Shown: positions 1 through 38,041, numbered from the stretch's first letter. The stretch is DNA of 63,746 nt from an uncultured Caldilinea sp. (GCF_937128415.1 NZ_CAKZMJ010000064.1:1-63746), one strand, 5' to 3'. Translations and numbers: made by a program. The notes: generated by a model from the sequence alone, not told the origin.

Positions 1-3057
<3,057 letters not shown>

Positions 3058-3390
3058 TGCCACCCTCTTTCCCCAGACAAACATTCTGTTCTGGTCCGTG
3101 CGCGCCATGGGTAGATTCCTTCGTTGAATTCGTAAAGGGCGCGGATACGCCTTCGAGTAAAGCACGCGTTCGCAATGCGCCTGTCGAGCAACAGTGAGTT
3201 TGAAGAAACGCCGACGCGCCCAATCGGCTCCCACCGATTGTCCGTCACAGCATATCATGAATTCCAGCGTCAACGGCTTACAGTTCGCTGACAGCATGTT
3301 GAGGAATCGAGGCGCGCAGATCGGTGCACTTCGGCGAAACGACCTGGCGCCTTGCATGGTTCGGCTTTGCGAGAATGAGAGGAGCGCCCC
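3058..3390. other. Gap between the LamG-type gene and the ligase gene
   Basis: This stretch holds the upstream region of the minus-strand LamG-type gene and the 3' flank of the AMP-ligase gene. I see no convincing promoter pair, no T-tailed hairpin and no credible small gene. Confidence 0.5.
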
Positions 3391-7838
<4,448 letters not shown>

Positions 7839-7839
<1 letters not shown>

Positions 7840-8159
7840 CACCCTTGCTCCGCCGCCAGCTGCATCACATAGTCGGCCAGCGTCGCCACCGAGAGGAAGG
7901 GGCTGCGCGTCTGCGACATAGCGCGGTCGTCCGCCAGGACGACGACAAGGTCAAAGGCCTCCTCCAGCCGCTGCTCCACCTCGACGATCAAGGTCACCAG
8001 CCCCATCGAGTCGAGCGCCGCCGAGCGTCCGATCAGCCGCGTGGTTTCATCCAGCGCAGGCAATTCCGCCACGCCCTGGCTTTCCAGCACATCGCGCAAG
8101 GCGGAGAGGATGACGTTCACTACTTCGCTTCGATTCAAATTCACCGTTGTGCTCTGCAT
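7839..8159 (-). CDS. Free-standing acyl carrier protein
   Basis: A 106-residue carrier protein. The phosphopantetheine site is ALDSMGL, with Ser51, preceded by the usual helix and acidic stretch. It is longer than primary-metabolism AcpP (about 78 residues), which suggests a dedicated pathway carrier. The ATG at 8159 follows AAAGGA with 6 nt spacing; an ATG at 8177 lacks such a site. It is the first gene of the coupled cassette ACP, ketoreductase, membrane SAM protein and AMP-ligase. Confidence 0.87.
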
Positions 8160-8279
8160 AAATATCCTTTGCGTCAATGTTTTCTCTGCGTAAAAAATGA
8201 TTGCCGCTGTGTGTGGTTTCTCTTGCAGGCGCCCGACGCGCCGCCGACGGCGTGACCTTCGACCAATCGCTGCATCCCG

Positions 8280-9860
8280 TCATGGGGTGCGGCGGCGATA
8301 CAGCTCGAATTGCCCCAACGCCTCGACCCGTTCATAGCCGGCCTCCTGCAGCCGCTCCACCGGGTAAACGTTCACCCACCGACCGAACTCGCCGATGAGC
8401 ACAAAGTCCGGCGCCAGCTCGGTGAAATCGTACAGTTCGGCGACGGGCGTTTCGCCCAGCCACACCTGGCGCACGGCGCGGTTGAGCAGCAACTGCGGCG
8501 GGTAGTGATAACGATGGTCGGTCAAAAAGCCCATCTGCGGCTCCCAGGTCTCGACCAGCGCGTCGAGTGGAACCTGCCGGTTCATCACCGCCGCCATCTG
8601 CGCTGAATCATCCGGCGGTGCAGAAGCGATCGTCCAGGTCAGCCGCGCCGCCGGCGCTGCAATCATCACGACCAGCCAGAGCAAGGCCGCCAGCCCGCCG
8701 TAGCCGACCGCTCGTCGCCCCCGTTGCGCAGCCTGCCATAAGCGTATCGGGCTGAAATTCGCCGTCAGGTCTCGAAACATCCACGCCACAAAGAAGGCGG
8801 AGAAAGCCAGGCCCACGAAGGCATAGCGCAGCCAGCTCACCGACGCCACCACATACCAGCTCAGGTTGATAAGCGTAAGCAGATAGAGGATCGCCAGTTG
8901 CTGGCGTTGCTCCTGAGACAGATTGACCTTGCCCGGTGGGCGCAGCAACGCGTAGCCGGCGTAGAGCAAGGCGGGGAAGAGCGTCCACAGAAAGCTCTTG
9001 GCGCTGAAGAGCTCGCCGAGCGCGCGCATCATCAGCGTCGGCGAGAAGACGGCGGCCGCGCCGGCGGTGAACTCGCGCAGCATCGCCAGGTTTTCGCCGA
9101 TCGTGGCCGGCCCCAGGTAGACCAGCGTGAACAACTGCCACGCCCCAAAAATTAAAGCAGTGACAATGCCCGGGATCAGAAAGATGCGCTGCGGCAGCTT
9201 GAAAAAGAGCCAATTCAGCCCCCAGGCGACCAGCAAAGTGGCGCCCAACACCAGCAAATATTGGTACTTGGTGACGACGCTCAGCCCCAGCAGCGCGCCG
9301 ACGGACGTCAGCTCCCACCAGCGGCTGCGCCGCCAGCGCGTGAACCATAGGAGAAAACCGGCCGCCATGAAGGCAAGTCCCGGCGCTTCGCCCAGCACCT
9401 GGCGACCGTACTCGACCATGCCGATGGCGGGCGTGGCCAATAATAATGCAGTGGCGACCAACGCGCTGCGCAGGCCGAGCAGGTGACGCGCCAACAGAAA
9501 CATCCACAGCGTCGCCGCCGCCAGGTAGAGCACCATCACCAGCCGCGCCTGCAACAGGCCAATGCCGAAGAAATGAAACGCAGCCGCAATCGGCAACATC
9601 ACCGTCGGTCCTACGCCGATGGTTGGCCCATAGTGGCGAAGCCCTTCGCTGCTGTAGTCGGCGTAGACGCCCATCGTCACCAGCGCCTTGGGCACGTGCA
9701 GGTGCGAGCCTTCGTCGAACCAGGTCTTAGGATAATCGGTCAGGTTGTAGAAAAACAGGAAGAGGATCAAGAGCGCAGCGACGGCGACGGCGAGTCGCTT
9801 CGCCCACACACCGATCCGCTCGACCTCCTGGCCAGGCTGCGACGTGGTTGAAGTCATCAT
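8280..9860 (-). CDS. GT39/ArnT-like membrane glycosyltransferase
   Basis: A 526-residue polytopic protein of the GT-C fold. The first periplasmic loop carries WFDEGSHLH, the Asp-Glu pair typical of PMT/ArnT-type catalysis, followed by about 11 hydrophobic segments and a soluble C-terminus. Such enzymes move a sugar from an undecaprenyl-phosphate donor to a protein, lipid or glycan on the outer face of the membrane. The ATG at 9860 follows AAGGGGA. Together with the GT2 and SMR genes at 12.4-13.7 kb it could complete an Und-P-sugar route. Donor and acceptor are unknown. Confidence 0.82.
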   Translation of the reverse strand: MMTSTTSQPGQEVERIGVWAKRLAVAVAALLILFLFFYNLTDYPKTWFDEGSHLHVPKALVTMGVYADYSSEGLRHYGPTIGVGPTVMLPIAAAFHFFGIGLLQARLVMVLYLAAATLWMFLLARHLLGLRSALVATALLLATPAIGMVEYGRQVLGEAPGLAFMAAGFLLWFTRWRRSRWWELTSVGALLGLSVVTKYQYLLVLGATLLVAWGLNWLFFKLPQRIFLIPGIVTALIFGAWQLFTLVYLGPATIGENLAMLREFTAGAAAVFSPTLMMRALGELFSAKSFLWTLFPALLYAGYALLRPPGKVNLSQEQRQQLAILYLLTLINLSWYVVASVSWLRYAFVGLAFSAFFVAWMFRDLTANFSPIRLWQAAQRGRRAVGYGGLAALLWLVVMIAAPAARLTWTIASAPPDDSAQMAAVMNRQVPLDALVETWEPQMGFLTDHRYHYPPQLLLNRAVRQVWLGETPVAELYDFTELAPDFVLIGEFGRWVNVYPVERLQEAGYERVEALGQFELYRRRTP

Positions 9861-9891
9861 GGCAATTCCCCTTGCGCACTCGTCAGCCGAC

Positions 9892-11247
<1,356 letters not shown>

Positions 11248-11368
11248 CTTGCTCTTTCCAGGGACGGCGCCTGTTCGGTTTGTCGCGTGGTGCGTGTTCC
11301 GCGCAGCGCACCATTGTGTGACGCAACACGGAACACACCATCCCATCAAGCGCATCCCAGGCTGGCGC

Positions 11369-12427
<1,059 letters not shown>

Positions 12428-12428
12428 C

Positions 12429-12807
<379 letters not shown>

Positions 12808-12868
12808 TGTCTTCTCCCGCTGAGCATCTCTGATGATGTCGTCTCCATGATTGTCCCCGATTTCCTCT

Positions 12869-13706
<838 letters not shown>

Positions 13707-13714
<8 letters not shown>

Positions 13715-14744
13715 TCACTGCGCTCGCAACGTTGGGCGCCGCGGCCGCAGTGCGGCCATACGCAAAGCGGGCGTCTAACATCCGCTGCCGAATCTGTTCC
13801 CGAATCGTCTCGGCCAGGCGCAACGTGCGCAGCCCATGTTCGGCGGTGACGCGCGGCTGTTGGCGCGTACGCACGCAATGGACAAAATGGTCCAACTCTG
13901 CATGCAGCGGCTCGGCGATCGGCACATGGATGCGCTCCACGACGCTCTCCTGTCGATACTTGACGCCGCCGTGGTTGTGATGAATGTATTCGCCGACGGT
14001 GCGATAGTGCACCTGGATCGACTTGTTGAGCAGGTCGCCCTCGATATACGCCTCCAGTGCGGTGACGTCGATGGCGCGCACTTTCTGCTCCGTAACGCGC
14101 GACGCAGTCAACGTGAGCAGCGGCCAGCGGGCGAAGCGCAGGGTGACGCTGGCGTAGTCGATGGCGCCGCTGAAGACGGTGAAGCCGTCGGCCTCGATCT
14201 GGATCGGGTCTGCGCCCGCCAGATCGAGCGCCAGGTCCAGATCGTGCACCATCAGGTCGAGCACGACGTCCACATCGGTGTTGCTGCCCACATAGGAACT
14301 GAGCCGTCGGAAGTTGACGACCAGGGGCGACATGTTGTCGAGCACATGTTTCAGCTCACCGTAGGCCGGGTTGAAGCGCTCGATATGCCCCACCTGCACG
14401 ATGCGCCCCGTCTCTTCCACAAGCTTTGTCAGCGCCTGGGCCTGCATCCAGGTCTCGGTGAACGGCTTTTCGACGAACACGTCCAGCCCGCGCTCCAGGC
14501 ATGTCTTCACCAGTTCAAAATGGGTCGGCGTCGGCGTGGCGATGCTGACGGCGTCCACCTGCTCCAACAGGGCGTCGAGGCTCTCGAAGGCGGCGACGTC
14601 GTACTGCGCTGCGACGCTGCGCGCCGCATCGGTCGCAGGATCGTAAACGCCCACCAGGTCGGCGTAGCGCAGCGTCGAAAAGACGCGCGCATGGTTGCGC
14701 CCCATGCGCCCGGCGCCCAGCAGGCCAATTCGCGTTCGTTCCAT
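13707..14744 (-). CDS. Gfo/Idh/MocA oxidoreductase, WbpB/WlbA-like
   Basis: A 345-residue NAD-dependent sugar dehydrogenase with GLLGAGRMGRNHARV (Rossmann), the EKPF motif with catalytic Lys, and VMVHDLDLAL-like residues (seen as DLMVHDLDLALDLAG). In the WbpB/WlbA group the enzyme oxidises C3 of UDP-GlcNAcA. Context (aminotransferase and N-acetyltransferase immediately upstream) supports that reaction. It starts after AGGAGGGAAAG at 14744, with good ribosome binding. Confidence 0.85.
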
Positions 14745-14753
14745 CTTTCCCTC

Positions 14754-16483
<1,730 letters not shown>

Positions 16484-18270
16484 CGTTCAACCTTTCCACT
16501 TGCTCAGGCTTGCCCAACGCCTGATACCACCATTCACGCACCATCAGTTGCCCCTGGCTGAAATCCAGCCCCTGCCACATTCGCACTGCGGCGTCGACGT
16601 CGCCTTCCAGCGCGTAAATTTCCCCCAGCATCTGGCGCGTCGCCCGGTCATGGGGCGCGGAAGCATAGGCGGCGAGCAAATGCGCTTTGGCCAGATCGAA
16701 CGCTCCCTGCGCCAATGCAATGGCCCCAAGCCGACGGCGCGCCGTGGGCTGCCAGGGATCGAGCGCCAACGCCGCTTCAAAATGGAGCTCCGCCGGCGTC
16801 AGCTCTGCGCGAAGCTGGCGCCGCACCTCGTCCTGAAACGACCAGGGTGGGCGCTGATATGTCCCCAACTCGACTCGCGTTTGCAGCACGGCGCCGAGAT
16901 TGGCTTCCCAACGGGCGGCGCCACCCGACATCAGCGTCGCCAGCAGAAACGGCGTCGCGAGGCCAAAGACCAGTCCACCCCCGATCGGCGCGCTCGAAAA
17001 CAGCACAGGCTGAACGCCTTCCATGGCCGCCTCGTAGGCCGTGGAAGCGCTCCAAAGCAGAAGCGCGGGCGTGAAAAAGACAAATGCAGCCAGCGAGCTA
17101 TAAAACAGCTCCGCCTCGAACAGACTATGCACCAGAAAGGCGCCCAGCCCCGCCAGCCCCCCGATCAGAAAAATGCGAGTGGCGCGCTCGGCGATGCGTA
17201 AGGCGGCGACAGCGTAGGTCACCGTCGTTGCGATGAGGCCCAACCATGCAAACAACGCCACCACCCCTTGTTCGAGGGCCAGATGCAGATAAAAATTGTG
17301 GGCGTGATAGAGGTAAGGCACATGGACCAGATACGCATACGTCGCATAGACCATCACGGCTGCGCCCAGGCCGCTGCCGGTGAAGTAGTAATCGGCGATC
17401 AACGGCAGCGAATTGCGCCAGAGGTCCAATCGGCTGAGCGCCGATGCATCCTGAATGCCCAGTTGCGCATCCAGCCTTGACGAAGCGATGACGGCGAGAT
17501 AAACCAACGCAGCGCCGGCCGCGCCCAACAATGCGGCGCCATCGAGCAGCCAAAGCCACCTGCTCTGAAAACGACGCTTCAGCGCTCCGCGCAGCCAGCC
17601 ATAGCCCACCGCCGCGCCGGCGGCGCCCAGCCCCAGAAACGCCCCCCGCGAGCCGGTCAACGCCAGCGCCGTCAAACTCAACGCAAGCAACCCGCCGACC
17701 AGCAAAGCGGCCCCTCTGCGTTTTCGCGTCCATGCAATCCACAATACAGCTCCCAGCACGGGGACAGTCATCGCCAACAGTTGAGCGATCAGATTGGGAT
17801 TGGGAGTCGGCGGCCATGTCGCCGCCATGTTCCATGCACGGCCCCCTGCACCCACAAACTGGGCCAGATAAATCGCAGAGACGAACGCCCCCATTAGCGC
17901 GGCCGCTCCTCCCAGAATTCGGACGATCATTTGCGTCGAACAATATTTGCCCAGCAGCGGCGCCGCCAATACAGCCACAAAACCACCCAGTAAAAAGAAA
18001 AAGCGCTCGATCGCTCTGCCTTCGTCGTATGCGACCCAAACTGCGACCACCGTCGCCGCAAACAGACTCAGAATGAAGCCGTAACTCGCCCCTAAAATAG
18101 CGCTCTGCAACCTTACGAAAGCCTCGGGAGCGAAACTTCCGCCTTGCTCACCTGCTCTTTTTGCATCGACTCGTGAAGCCATGCGCTGAATCCGCCTTTG
18201 CGATGCGTCTGTATGTTTACACGAACTTCTACAGACGGTTTCGGCCAACATCCCTGGCAAATCTGGAAAA

Positions 18271-18279
18271 ATTATAGCA
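18271..18279 (-). promoter_or_regulatory. Extended -10 promoter for the 18182-3391 gene block
   Basis: On the minus strand the sequence TGCTATAAT is a perfect extended -10 element (TGn plus TATAAT). The -35 region is weak (TTATGG at 16 nt). The start point would be near 18264, giving an 82 nt leader to the ATG at 18182. Confidence 0.6.
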
Positions 18280-18383
18280 CCCGCACAACCCTCCATAACT
18301 TACAATGTGCTGACAGCCGGTGACGCTCTTCTCTGGACAAACCTCCGACGAGGCTTGGGAGGCGACATAATCTCAATGCAACA

Positions 18384-18414
18384 GAAAAGGGTGGTCGTCT
18401 GACCACCCCTTTTC
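18384..18414 (-). terminator. Rho-independent terminator after the radical SAM gene
   Basis: AAAAGGGTGGTC and GACCACCCCTTTT pair as a GC-rich stem with a 4 nt loop and one bulged C, 38 nt past the minus-strand stop at 18452. On the minus strand it is followed by a TTTTCTGTT tract. Confidence 0.75.
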
Positions 18415-18451
18415 TCCGTCTCCGCGCGGCGGCGCAGGTGACTGGGTCTGC

Positions 18452-20155
<1,704 letters not shown>

Positions 20156-20180
20156 TCAGGTTCCTCCATGAAAAACAATT

Positions 20181-20214
20181 GTCTTCCAGGAAGCGCCAAA
20201 GCTGCCTGGAAGAC
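20181..20214. repeat. 34 nt palindrome, copy 1 of the CTTCCAGGAAG family
   Basis: Arms GTCTTCCAGGAAGC and GCTGCCTGGAAGAC (one mismatch) with a 6 nt loop, lying between the GT2 stop and the radical SAM start. Other copies are at 40931-40964 and 50862-50894. Confidence 0.85.
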
Positions 20215-20232
20215 GCCACGCAATCGATAGCC

Positions 20233-21498
<1,266 letters not shown>

Positions 21499-21560
21499 AC
21501 ACTTGCTCTCCTTCCATTCAACCGCCCATGACGGCCTGCTCTGACGCGGGAAAGCTCCCA

Positions 21561-22316
<756 letters not shown>

Positions 22317-22893
22317 GAATCACAATATCGTCGTGACGCCTCTGCGCTTTTATGCTGATTGAGAGGCTGATTCCTTTCTGAAGGTATCCTACCAGCTATT
22401 TCTCACGCTGGAGCTTACACTTGGCTGACAAGTGCCCATAAGAACAGAAAATTCTGAAAACGACGATGTCCAGACATTTGCCCAACGTTTCGTGGTGGAT
22501 TGACCAATGGAGACGTCTCGACCGTTGCTCATCAACTAAACACACCCCAAAAAAATTGCATCCGTAGGACAGGCGTTGAGCAATGCGCGGTGATTTTGCT
22601 TAAAGTGAATGCACGTCGAAACCAAGAGACCGTCGCCTGCAGGATGAAAGCAGAGCTCCCTATGAATTTCGACGCTTTAAATCAATCTTACAGCCACGAA
22701 TCTAAAAAAGCTTACTATGTAAAATAGGTCTTTTGACAGTGGATAAACGGACGCCTTTTTGTCATGCTAAAGTCAAAGCGCAAAGACGCGAGGAAAAGTT
22801 GTTCACCTCAGCAGAGCATGTGGAGACAGGTGAATCACCGGAGCGGACGGAATCATCAGAAGACGGAATCGTCAGAAGAGGAAAAGGTGAGGC
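22317..22893. other. 577 nt divergent intergenic region
   Basis: AT content is higher than in the surroundings. It separates the minus-strand acyltransferase from a short plus-strand membrane gene. A plus-strand ORF at 22500-22727 has no ribosome site or recognisable features and is not called. No clear promoter pair with 16-18 nt spacing was found by eye. Confidence 0.5.
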
Positions 22894-23088
22894 ATGTTGA
22901 TTGGGATCACAGCGGCAATTCTCATTGCGATTAGTGCGGGTGCATTTGTCATCCTCCTGGCAGCGGCGGCGATGACCCGGCGCACTGTAGAGATGGAGCC
23001 GGCGCTGGAGGAGCAACCGCTAGACCGCTGGGCGCCATCCGCCGGCGCGTTCAGCGCACAGACGACCACGCAGCTGCGCACACTCTAA
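22894..23088 (+). CDS. Small single-span membrane protein, unknown function
   Basis: A 64-residue ORF with one strong N-terminal hydrophobic helix (about residues 4-26, Ile/Ala-rich) followed by TRR and an acidic, then Ser/Thr-rich tail. The ATG follows AAAAGGTGAGG, a good ribosome-binding site, which supports it being a gene. It is the only plus-strand gene inside the glycan region. I do not recognise the family. Confidence 0.5.
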   Translation: MLIGITAAILIAISAGAFVILLAAAAMTRRTVEMEPALEEQPLDRWAPSAGAFSAQTTTQLRTL

Positions 23089-23301
23089 ACAGACGCTATC
23101 TCGGAGGGCGTTGTAAACGAAAAAACGTCGCTGAGCACACAAAGCTTTCCCACTTTTTTGCGCCCTTGCATCTCTGTTGCTCTGCGTTGAATCTACTGTC
23201 GCATCAGACGAGTCGCCGCTTTTCTATCTGAAAACCTCTATCGCACCACCCCCTCCCGTGAAAAAGCTGTAGCGAATTCGATCCCAAGCGATGATAAATT
23301 C

Positions 23302-23814
23302 TCACTGGTGCGTTTCTATCCCCAGTCGCTTCAACAGCTGAGGCCAGCCCTGTTCCAGCAGTTCATCCACCAACGCCGCCATCGACAGATACTCCTCAAG
23401 TCCTGCGCCATGAGGGTCGTCGATCTCTTGATAGCGTCCGGCCAGCTCGCTGAGCAGAAAAATCTTCGATAAAGCCCCGGGCAATCGGTAAAAAAGCAAC
23501 TGGCGGTGCGCCTCCTCCATGACCAACACCAAATCCGCCTTGCGCAGGTCGTCTTCCACCACCGGCTTGGCGTACTGATCCGCCGGCGGGATCTGTCGCG
23601 CCTCCAACATCGCCCGGATCGTCGGGTCGACCTCACGGCCGGGCTGCGCCTGCACGCCCGCCGATTCGACGCATATTCGATCGTCTAACCCCGCTGCTCT
23701 GATTCGCTGTTGCAGCAAGGAGGCCACATAGGGCGATCGACATACATTGGCGGTGCAGACCACCAAAACGCGTTTTTTGAAATCTGCGCAGGAATGGTCA
23801 GCGCCAGCAGCCAT
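23302..23814 (-). CDS. Low-molecular-weight protein tyrosine phosphatase, Wzb/EpsB-type
   Basis: A 170-residue phosphatase. The P-loop CTANVCRS has nucleophile Cys20 and Arg26; the general acid lies in DDPHG (about Asp133). It would dephosphorylate the tyrosine cluster of the BY-kinase encoded 18 nt upstream, the usual control pair for capsule/EPS chain export. The ribosome site is weak, so an alternative start cannot be excluded. Confidence 0.9.
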   Translation of the reverse strand: MAAGADHSCADFKKRVLVVCTANVCRSPYVASLLQQRIRAAGLDDRICVESAGVQAQPGREVDPTIRAMLEARQIPPADQYAKPVVEDDLRKADLVLVMEEAHRQLLFYRLPGALSKIFLLSELAGRYQEIDDPHGAGLEEYLSMAALVDELLEQGWPQLLKRLGIETHQ

Positions 23815-23831
23815 GGATCGTTACGCCGGAG

Positions 23832-25529
<1,698 letters not shown>

Positions 25530-25555
25530 TCTCTGTATACCTTACCACAGACGCG

Positions 25556-27940
<2,385 letters not shown>

Positions 27941-27948
27941 AGATGTTC

Positions 27949-28621
27949 TCACCTCTGCCGCGCTGCTTGAGACGACGAATGCGCCTGTGCAGCCAACGCA
28001 CGCTCTCCTGAATTCGCCTTCATCCACCGCTCGAGCCAGTCGACGGCGGCGCTCAGATCATCCACCAGCACAACATCGGGGTCTTGATGAGCAAGTTCGT
28101 CCAGTTGCTGCGCCTGCCTGCCGGTGCGCACCAGGATCGGCTGACAACCGACCGCGCGCGCAGCCCCCAGATCAGCCATACTATCGCCGATAAACGCGCA
28201 ACGCGCAAGATCGAGCCGCCAATCATTGGCCGCCGCCAACAACAACCCTGGCTTGGGCTTGCGACATTCGCAGCCTGCGTCAGGAGGATGCGGGCAGAGA
28301 TAGACGGCGTCGATGCGTCCCTGCGCAGCGTGCACCATCGAGCGCAGATGATCATGGATCCTCTCCACTTGATGATTGGAAACGATGCCACGACCGATAG
28401 CAGATTGATTGGTAACCAAAATGAGGGGGAGATTTAAGGCTGCGAGCCTGGCGAGCGCATCCAGCACGCCAGGCAGCAGGATCAATTCATCAACGGATTT
28501 GACGTAGTCGGCGCGTTCGACGTTGAGCGTGCCATCGCGATCGAGAAAAACTGCTTCCACCACACGCTCTGGGCGCGGCTCTTCAAAGGCTTGCGACGGA
28601 AGTCGTCGCAAGCCCCGGTCG

Positions 28622-28632
<11 letters not shown>
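27949..28632 (-). CDS. gmhB: D-glycero-D-manno-heptose 1,7-bisphosphate phosphatase
   Basis: A 227-residue HAD phosphatase. DRDGTLN near residue 31 holds the nucleophile and acid/base Asp; VTNQSAIGRG follows; CPHPPDAGCECRKPKP is the GmhB zinc loop; FIGDSMADLGAA is motif IV. It removes the C7 phosphate before nucleotidyl transfer. The start overlaps gmhA by 11 nt. Confidence 0.92.
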
Positions 28633-29212
<580 letters not shown>

Positions 29213-29271
29213 GGCCTCCTCCTCGACCGAATTCTGTTGCTCGAATCGTAAGCTGACCGGCGAGCGTCGGT

Positions 29272-30252
<981 letters not shown>

Positions 30253-30369
30253 CCTTTGTTCTCCTCACATTGGGCTTGCGACGTCTCGGGTGAACGTCTA
30301 GCGCAATGCGGCGTCATTCCAGACCGGCGCCCGGATAGATGCACCGAAATTGCGCAACGGCGCAGCCGA

Positions 30370-31101
<732 letters not shown>

Positions 31102-31160
31102 GCTCGCCCTTTCTTCATCTGCTCGCCGCCCAGGGTTGCGTGCGCTCACTTTCCGCTTGT

Positions 31161-32663
<1,503 letters not shown>

Positions 32664-32703
32664 AAGCTGACCCCACACGCGGATGACTTGCACTGTGCGA
32701 TTG

Positions 32704-32723
32704 GTTATATTTACTGCGCTCAT

Positions 32724-32733
<10 letters not shown>
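32704..32733 (-). promoter_or_regulatory. Candidate promoter of the 32663-23302 block
   Basis: Minus-strand TATAAC as -10 (32704-32709) with a weak TTCAAC -35 (32728-32733) and an 18 nt spacer. The start point near 32697 would give a short leader to the ATG at 32663. Confidence 0.35.
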
Positions 32734-33716
<983 letters not shown>

Positions 33717-33740
33717 GTGAACCCAGCGCTTTCATAAGAC

Positions 33741-33775
33741 AAAAAAACCGGCGCCGCCTTGGCGCCGGTTTTTTT
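33741..33775. terminator. Bidirectional terminator between hpf and the hydrolase gene
   Basis: AAAAAAACCGGCGCC, 5 nt loop, GGCGCCGGTTTTTTT: a perfect GC stem with A and T tracts on both sides, serving two convergent genes. Confidence 0.95.
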
Positions 33776-33782
33776 CGCCGTT

Positions 33783-34814
33783 TCACGCCCATCCTTCCAG
33801 CCACTGCTCGATCGGATCCGTCGAGCGAACGAGATGCATCCCCGCCGCCGCAAATCGCGCAAACGCCGCCTCCGCCGCCTCGGTGTAGTCGACTACGCCC
33901 GGCACCACCACCGGCGACATGCAGTCCAACAGCAAGTAAATTTTCTGCAACTGTTCCGGCGCGTCTTGCTGATAATGCTCCAACAGATCCTGCACCGTCC
34001 AGGCGACGCAGTGGCTCTTCGCTTCTCCGGCCACGAGAATGGCGTCAAACGTGCGTAGACGATCGAGCAACTTCTGGTTCACGGCGCCGATCGGGACGCC
34101 CCGATGGTCTGCTCGCACCTCCGGCTCAATCGCAGAATAGTTCTCGGTCAAGGGATGATTGCCCTTGATTTGAACGTCAGGCTGGCTGCTGCGGACGACG
34201 CTGTGGAAAAAGATTGCTTCCTCGAAGGAGGCCACCAACGCATGCCCGATCCCGCCCAGCATGGCGTGATAAGGCCACACCGTCAGGGCGTAGTGCCCGG
34301 ACGCCGCCAGCGTGCGTGTGTAGTGCAGGAGATGGGCCTGCACATACGCCGGCTCCAGCCCCAGCGTCGGCCCCAGCGCAGGGTTGAAACGCCAGACGCC
34401 GCGCTCGATGTCGTCCACCGTAATTTGCGTGTGCGGCGCCGGATGCTCGCCGGCCTCGTTCACGAAGAAGAGAGGATGAAAAATCTGCGCAGCCTGGTGG
34501 GTGTCCATCGTCGGGAAGATTTGGGTAATGACATCCAGGTTGCGATAGATGAACTCACAGAGCCGACGGTTGTCCTCCACGGCGCCCAAGCCGGAGCGTC
34601 CGCCTACGAAAAGCTCAAAATCGGGAATGCAAAAGGTGTTCTGCACGTCGATCGCCAGTAAAGCCACGCGAAAACGATCTTCGCCGGCCAGGCGCAGGTT
34701 ATGCCGCCTCGCCCAATCCTTCGCCTCTCTCGCCCGCTCCGCATAGGGAACCCGCCAAACCTCGCCCACTCGCTGCGGATCGTAGTGAGGAGGCAACGGC
34801 AATGATGTGCGCAT
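33783..34814 (-). CDS. Isochorismatase-family cysteine hydrolase, nicotinamidase-like
   Basis: A 343-residue protein, longer than PncA (about 210). The triad is visible: Asp56 in AIDVQN, Lys217 in IKGNHPLTENYSA, and Cys269 in GEAKSHCVAW. The KG...YSA arrangement is that of nicotinamidases. A 48-residue N-terminal extension and an insertion around 60-175 are unusual. It may deamidate nicotinamide or a related amide; the exact substrate is not certain. It starts after GGAGGGAAAAA and stands alone. Confidence 0.8.
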   Translation of the reverse strand: MRTSLPLPPHYDPQRVGEVWRVPYAERAREAKDWARRHNLRLAGEDRFRVALLAIDVQNTFCIPDFELFVGGRSGLGAVEDNRRLCEFIYRNLDVITQIFPTMDTHQAAQIFHPLFFVNEAGEHPAPHTQITVDDIERGVWRFNPALGPTLGLEPAYVQAHLLHYTRTLAASGHYALTVWPYHAMLGGIGHALVASFEEAIFFHSVVRSSQPDVQIKGNHPLTENYSAIEPEVRADHRGVPIGAVNQKLLDRLRTFDAILVAGEAKSHCVAWTVQDLLEHYQQDAPEQLQKIYLLLDCMSPVVVPGVVDYTEAAEAAFARFAAAGMHLVRSTDPIEQWLEGWA

Positions 34815-35013
34815 TTTTTCCCTCCGCCGAACTGCTGTCTGCTCAACCCGGTTAATGTAGATTCAACACTAACCCAATCTTAGCATACCTCTGTCTGACT
34901 TGTCCAGCGGGATCGACGCAAAGGGAATTTGACGAACGATTTTGGCGCTTTGCAGGCGCCGCTCGTAGCTGTGCATCCTCGCATTCCCCAGGACCTTGCG
35001 GGACATTAAGAGC

Positions 35014-35115
35014 GTGCGGCTGGGAGCCGCACCTACGATGAAACCGACGTACTCTCGTAGGCGCACCCTCTTCCCCCTCTCCCAACATTCGGAGAGGGGG
35101 GTGGGGGGTGAGGGC
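35014..35115. repeat. Composite repeat, copy A
   Basis: Begins with hairpin GTGCGGCTGGGAGCCGCAC, followed by ACCTACG, and contains CCCCCTCTCC (35073-35082) pairing with GGAGAGGGGG (35091-35100), ending GGTGAGGGC. Copy B has the same order of parts. Confidence 0.8.
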
Positions 35116-35146
35116 CTCCGCTCCGGCTCCTGGGTGCGCCTGGGGT

Positions 35147-35251
35147 GTGCGGCTGGAAGCCACACCTACGGTGAATCCAGAGAATTCGGGGCTGCGCCGG
35201 CGCTTTCTCCCCCTCTCCCAACATTGGGAGAGGGGGCCAGGGGGTGAGGGC
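35147..35251. repeat. Composite repeat, copy B
   Basis: GTGCGGCTGGAAGCCACAC, ACCTACGG, then CCCCCTCTCCCA (35209-35220) pairing perfectly with TGGGAGAGGGGG (35225-35236) around a 4 nt loop, ending GGTGAGGGC. It lies 133 nt from copy A in direct orientation. Confidence 0.8.
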
Positions 35252-35323
35252 TACCATCGTCGCCGGATCATTTTGGAAGATTGATGGCGCTTGGTGGAAG
35301 GGGGCAACTACGGAACATCTATC

Positions 35324-37981
<2,658 letters not shown>

Positions 37982-38041
37982 AACGAGGCTAATCCTTTTT
38001 GTTTTTGATGGAAATTTGGAACGATAAACTGGAATGCGACT

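Larger units (their letters stand above)
34815..35323. other. 509 nt gap filled with palindromic repeats, no gene
   Basis: Apart from the two composite repeat copies listed separately, the left part holds a GCAGGCGCCGCTCGTAGC segment related to one near 50.5 kb. No coding potential is seen. Confidence 0.7.

Noticed and set aside
22500..22727. 75-codon ORF in the divergent gap
   Set aside because: No ribosome-binding site, no hydrophobic or domain features, and AT-rich intergenic composition.
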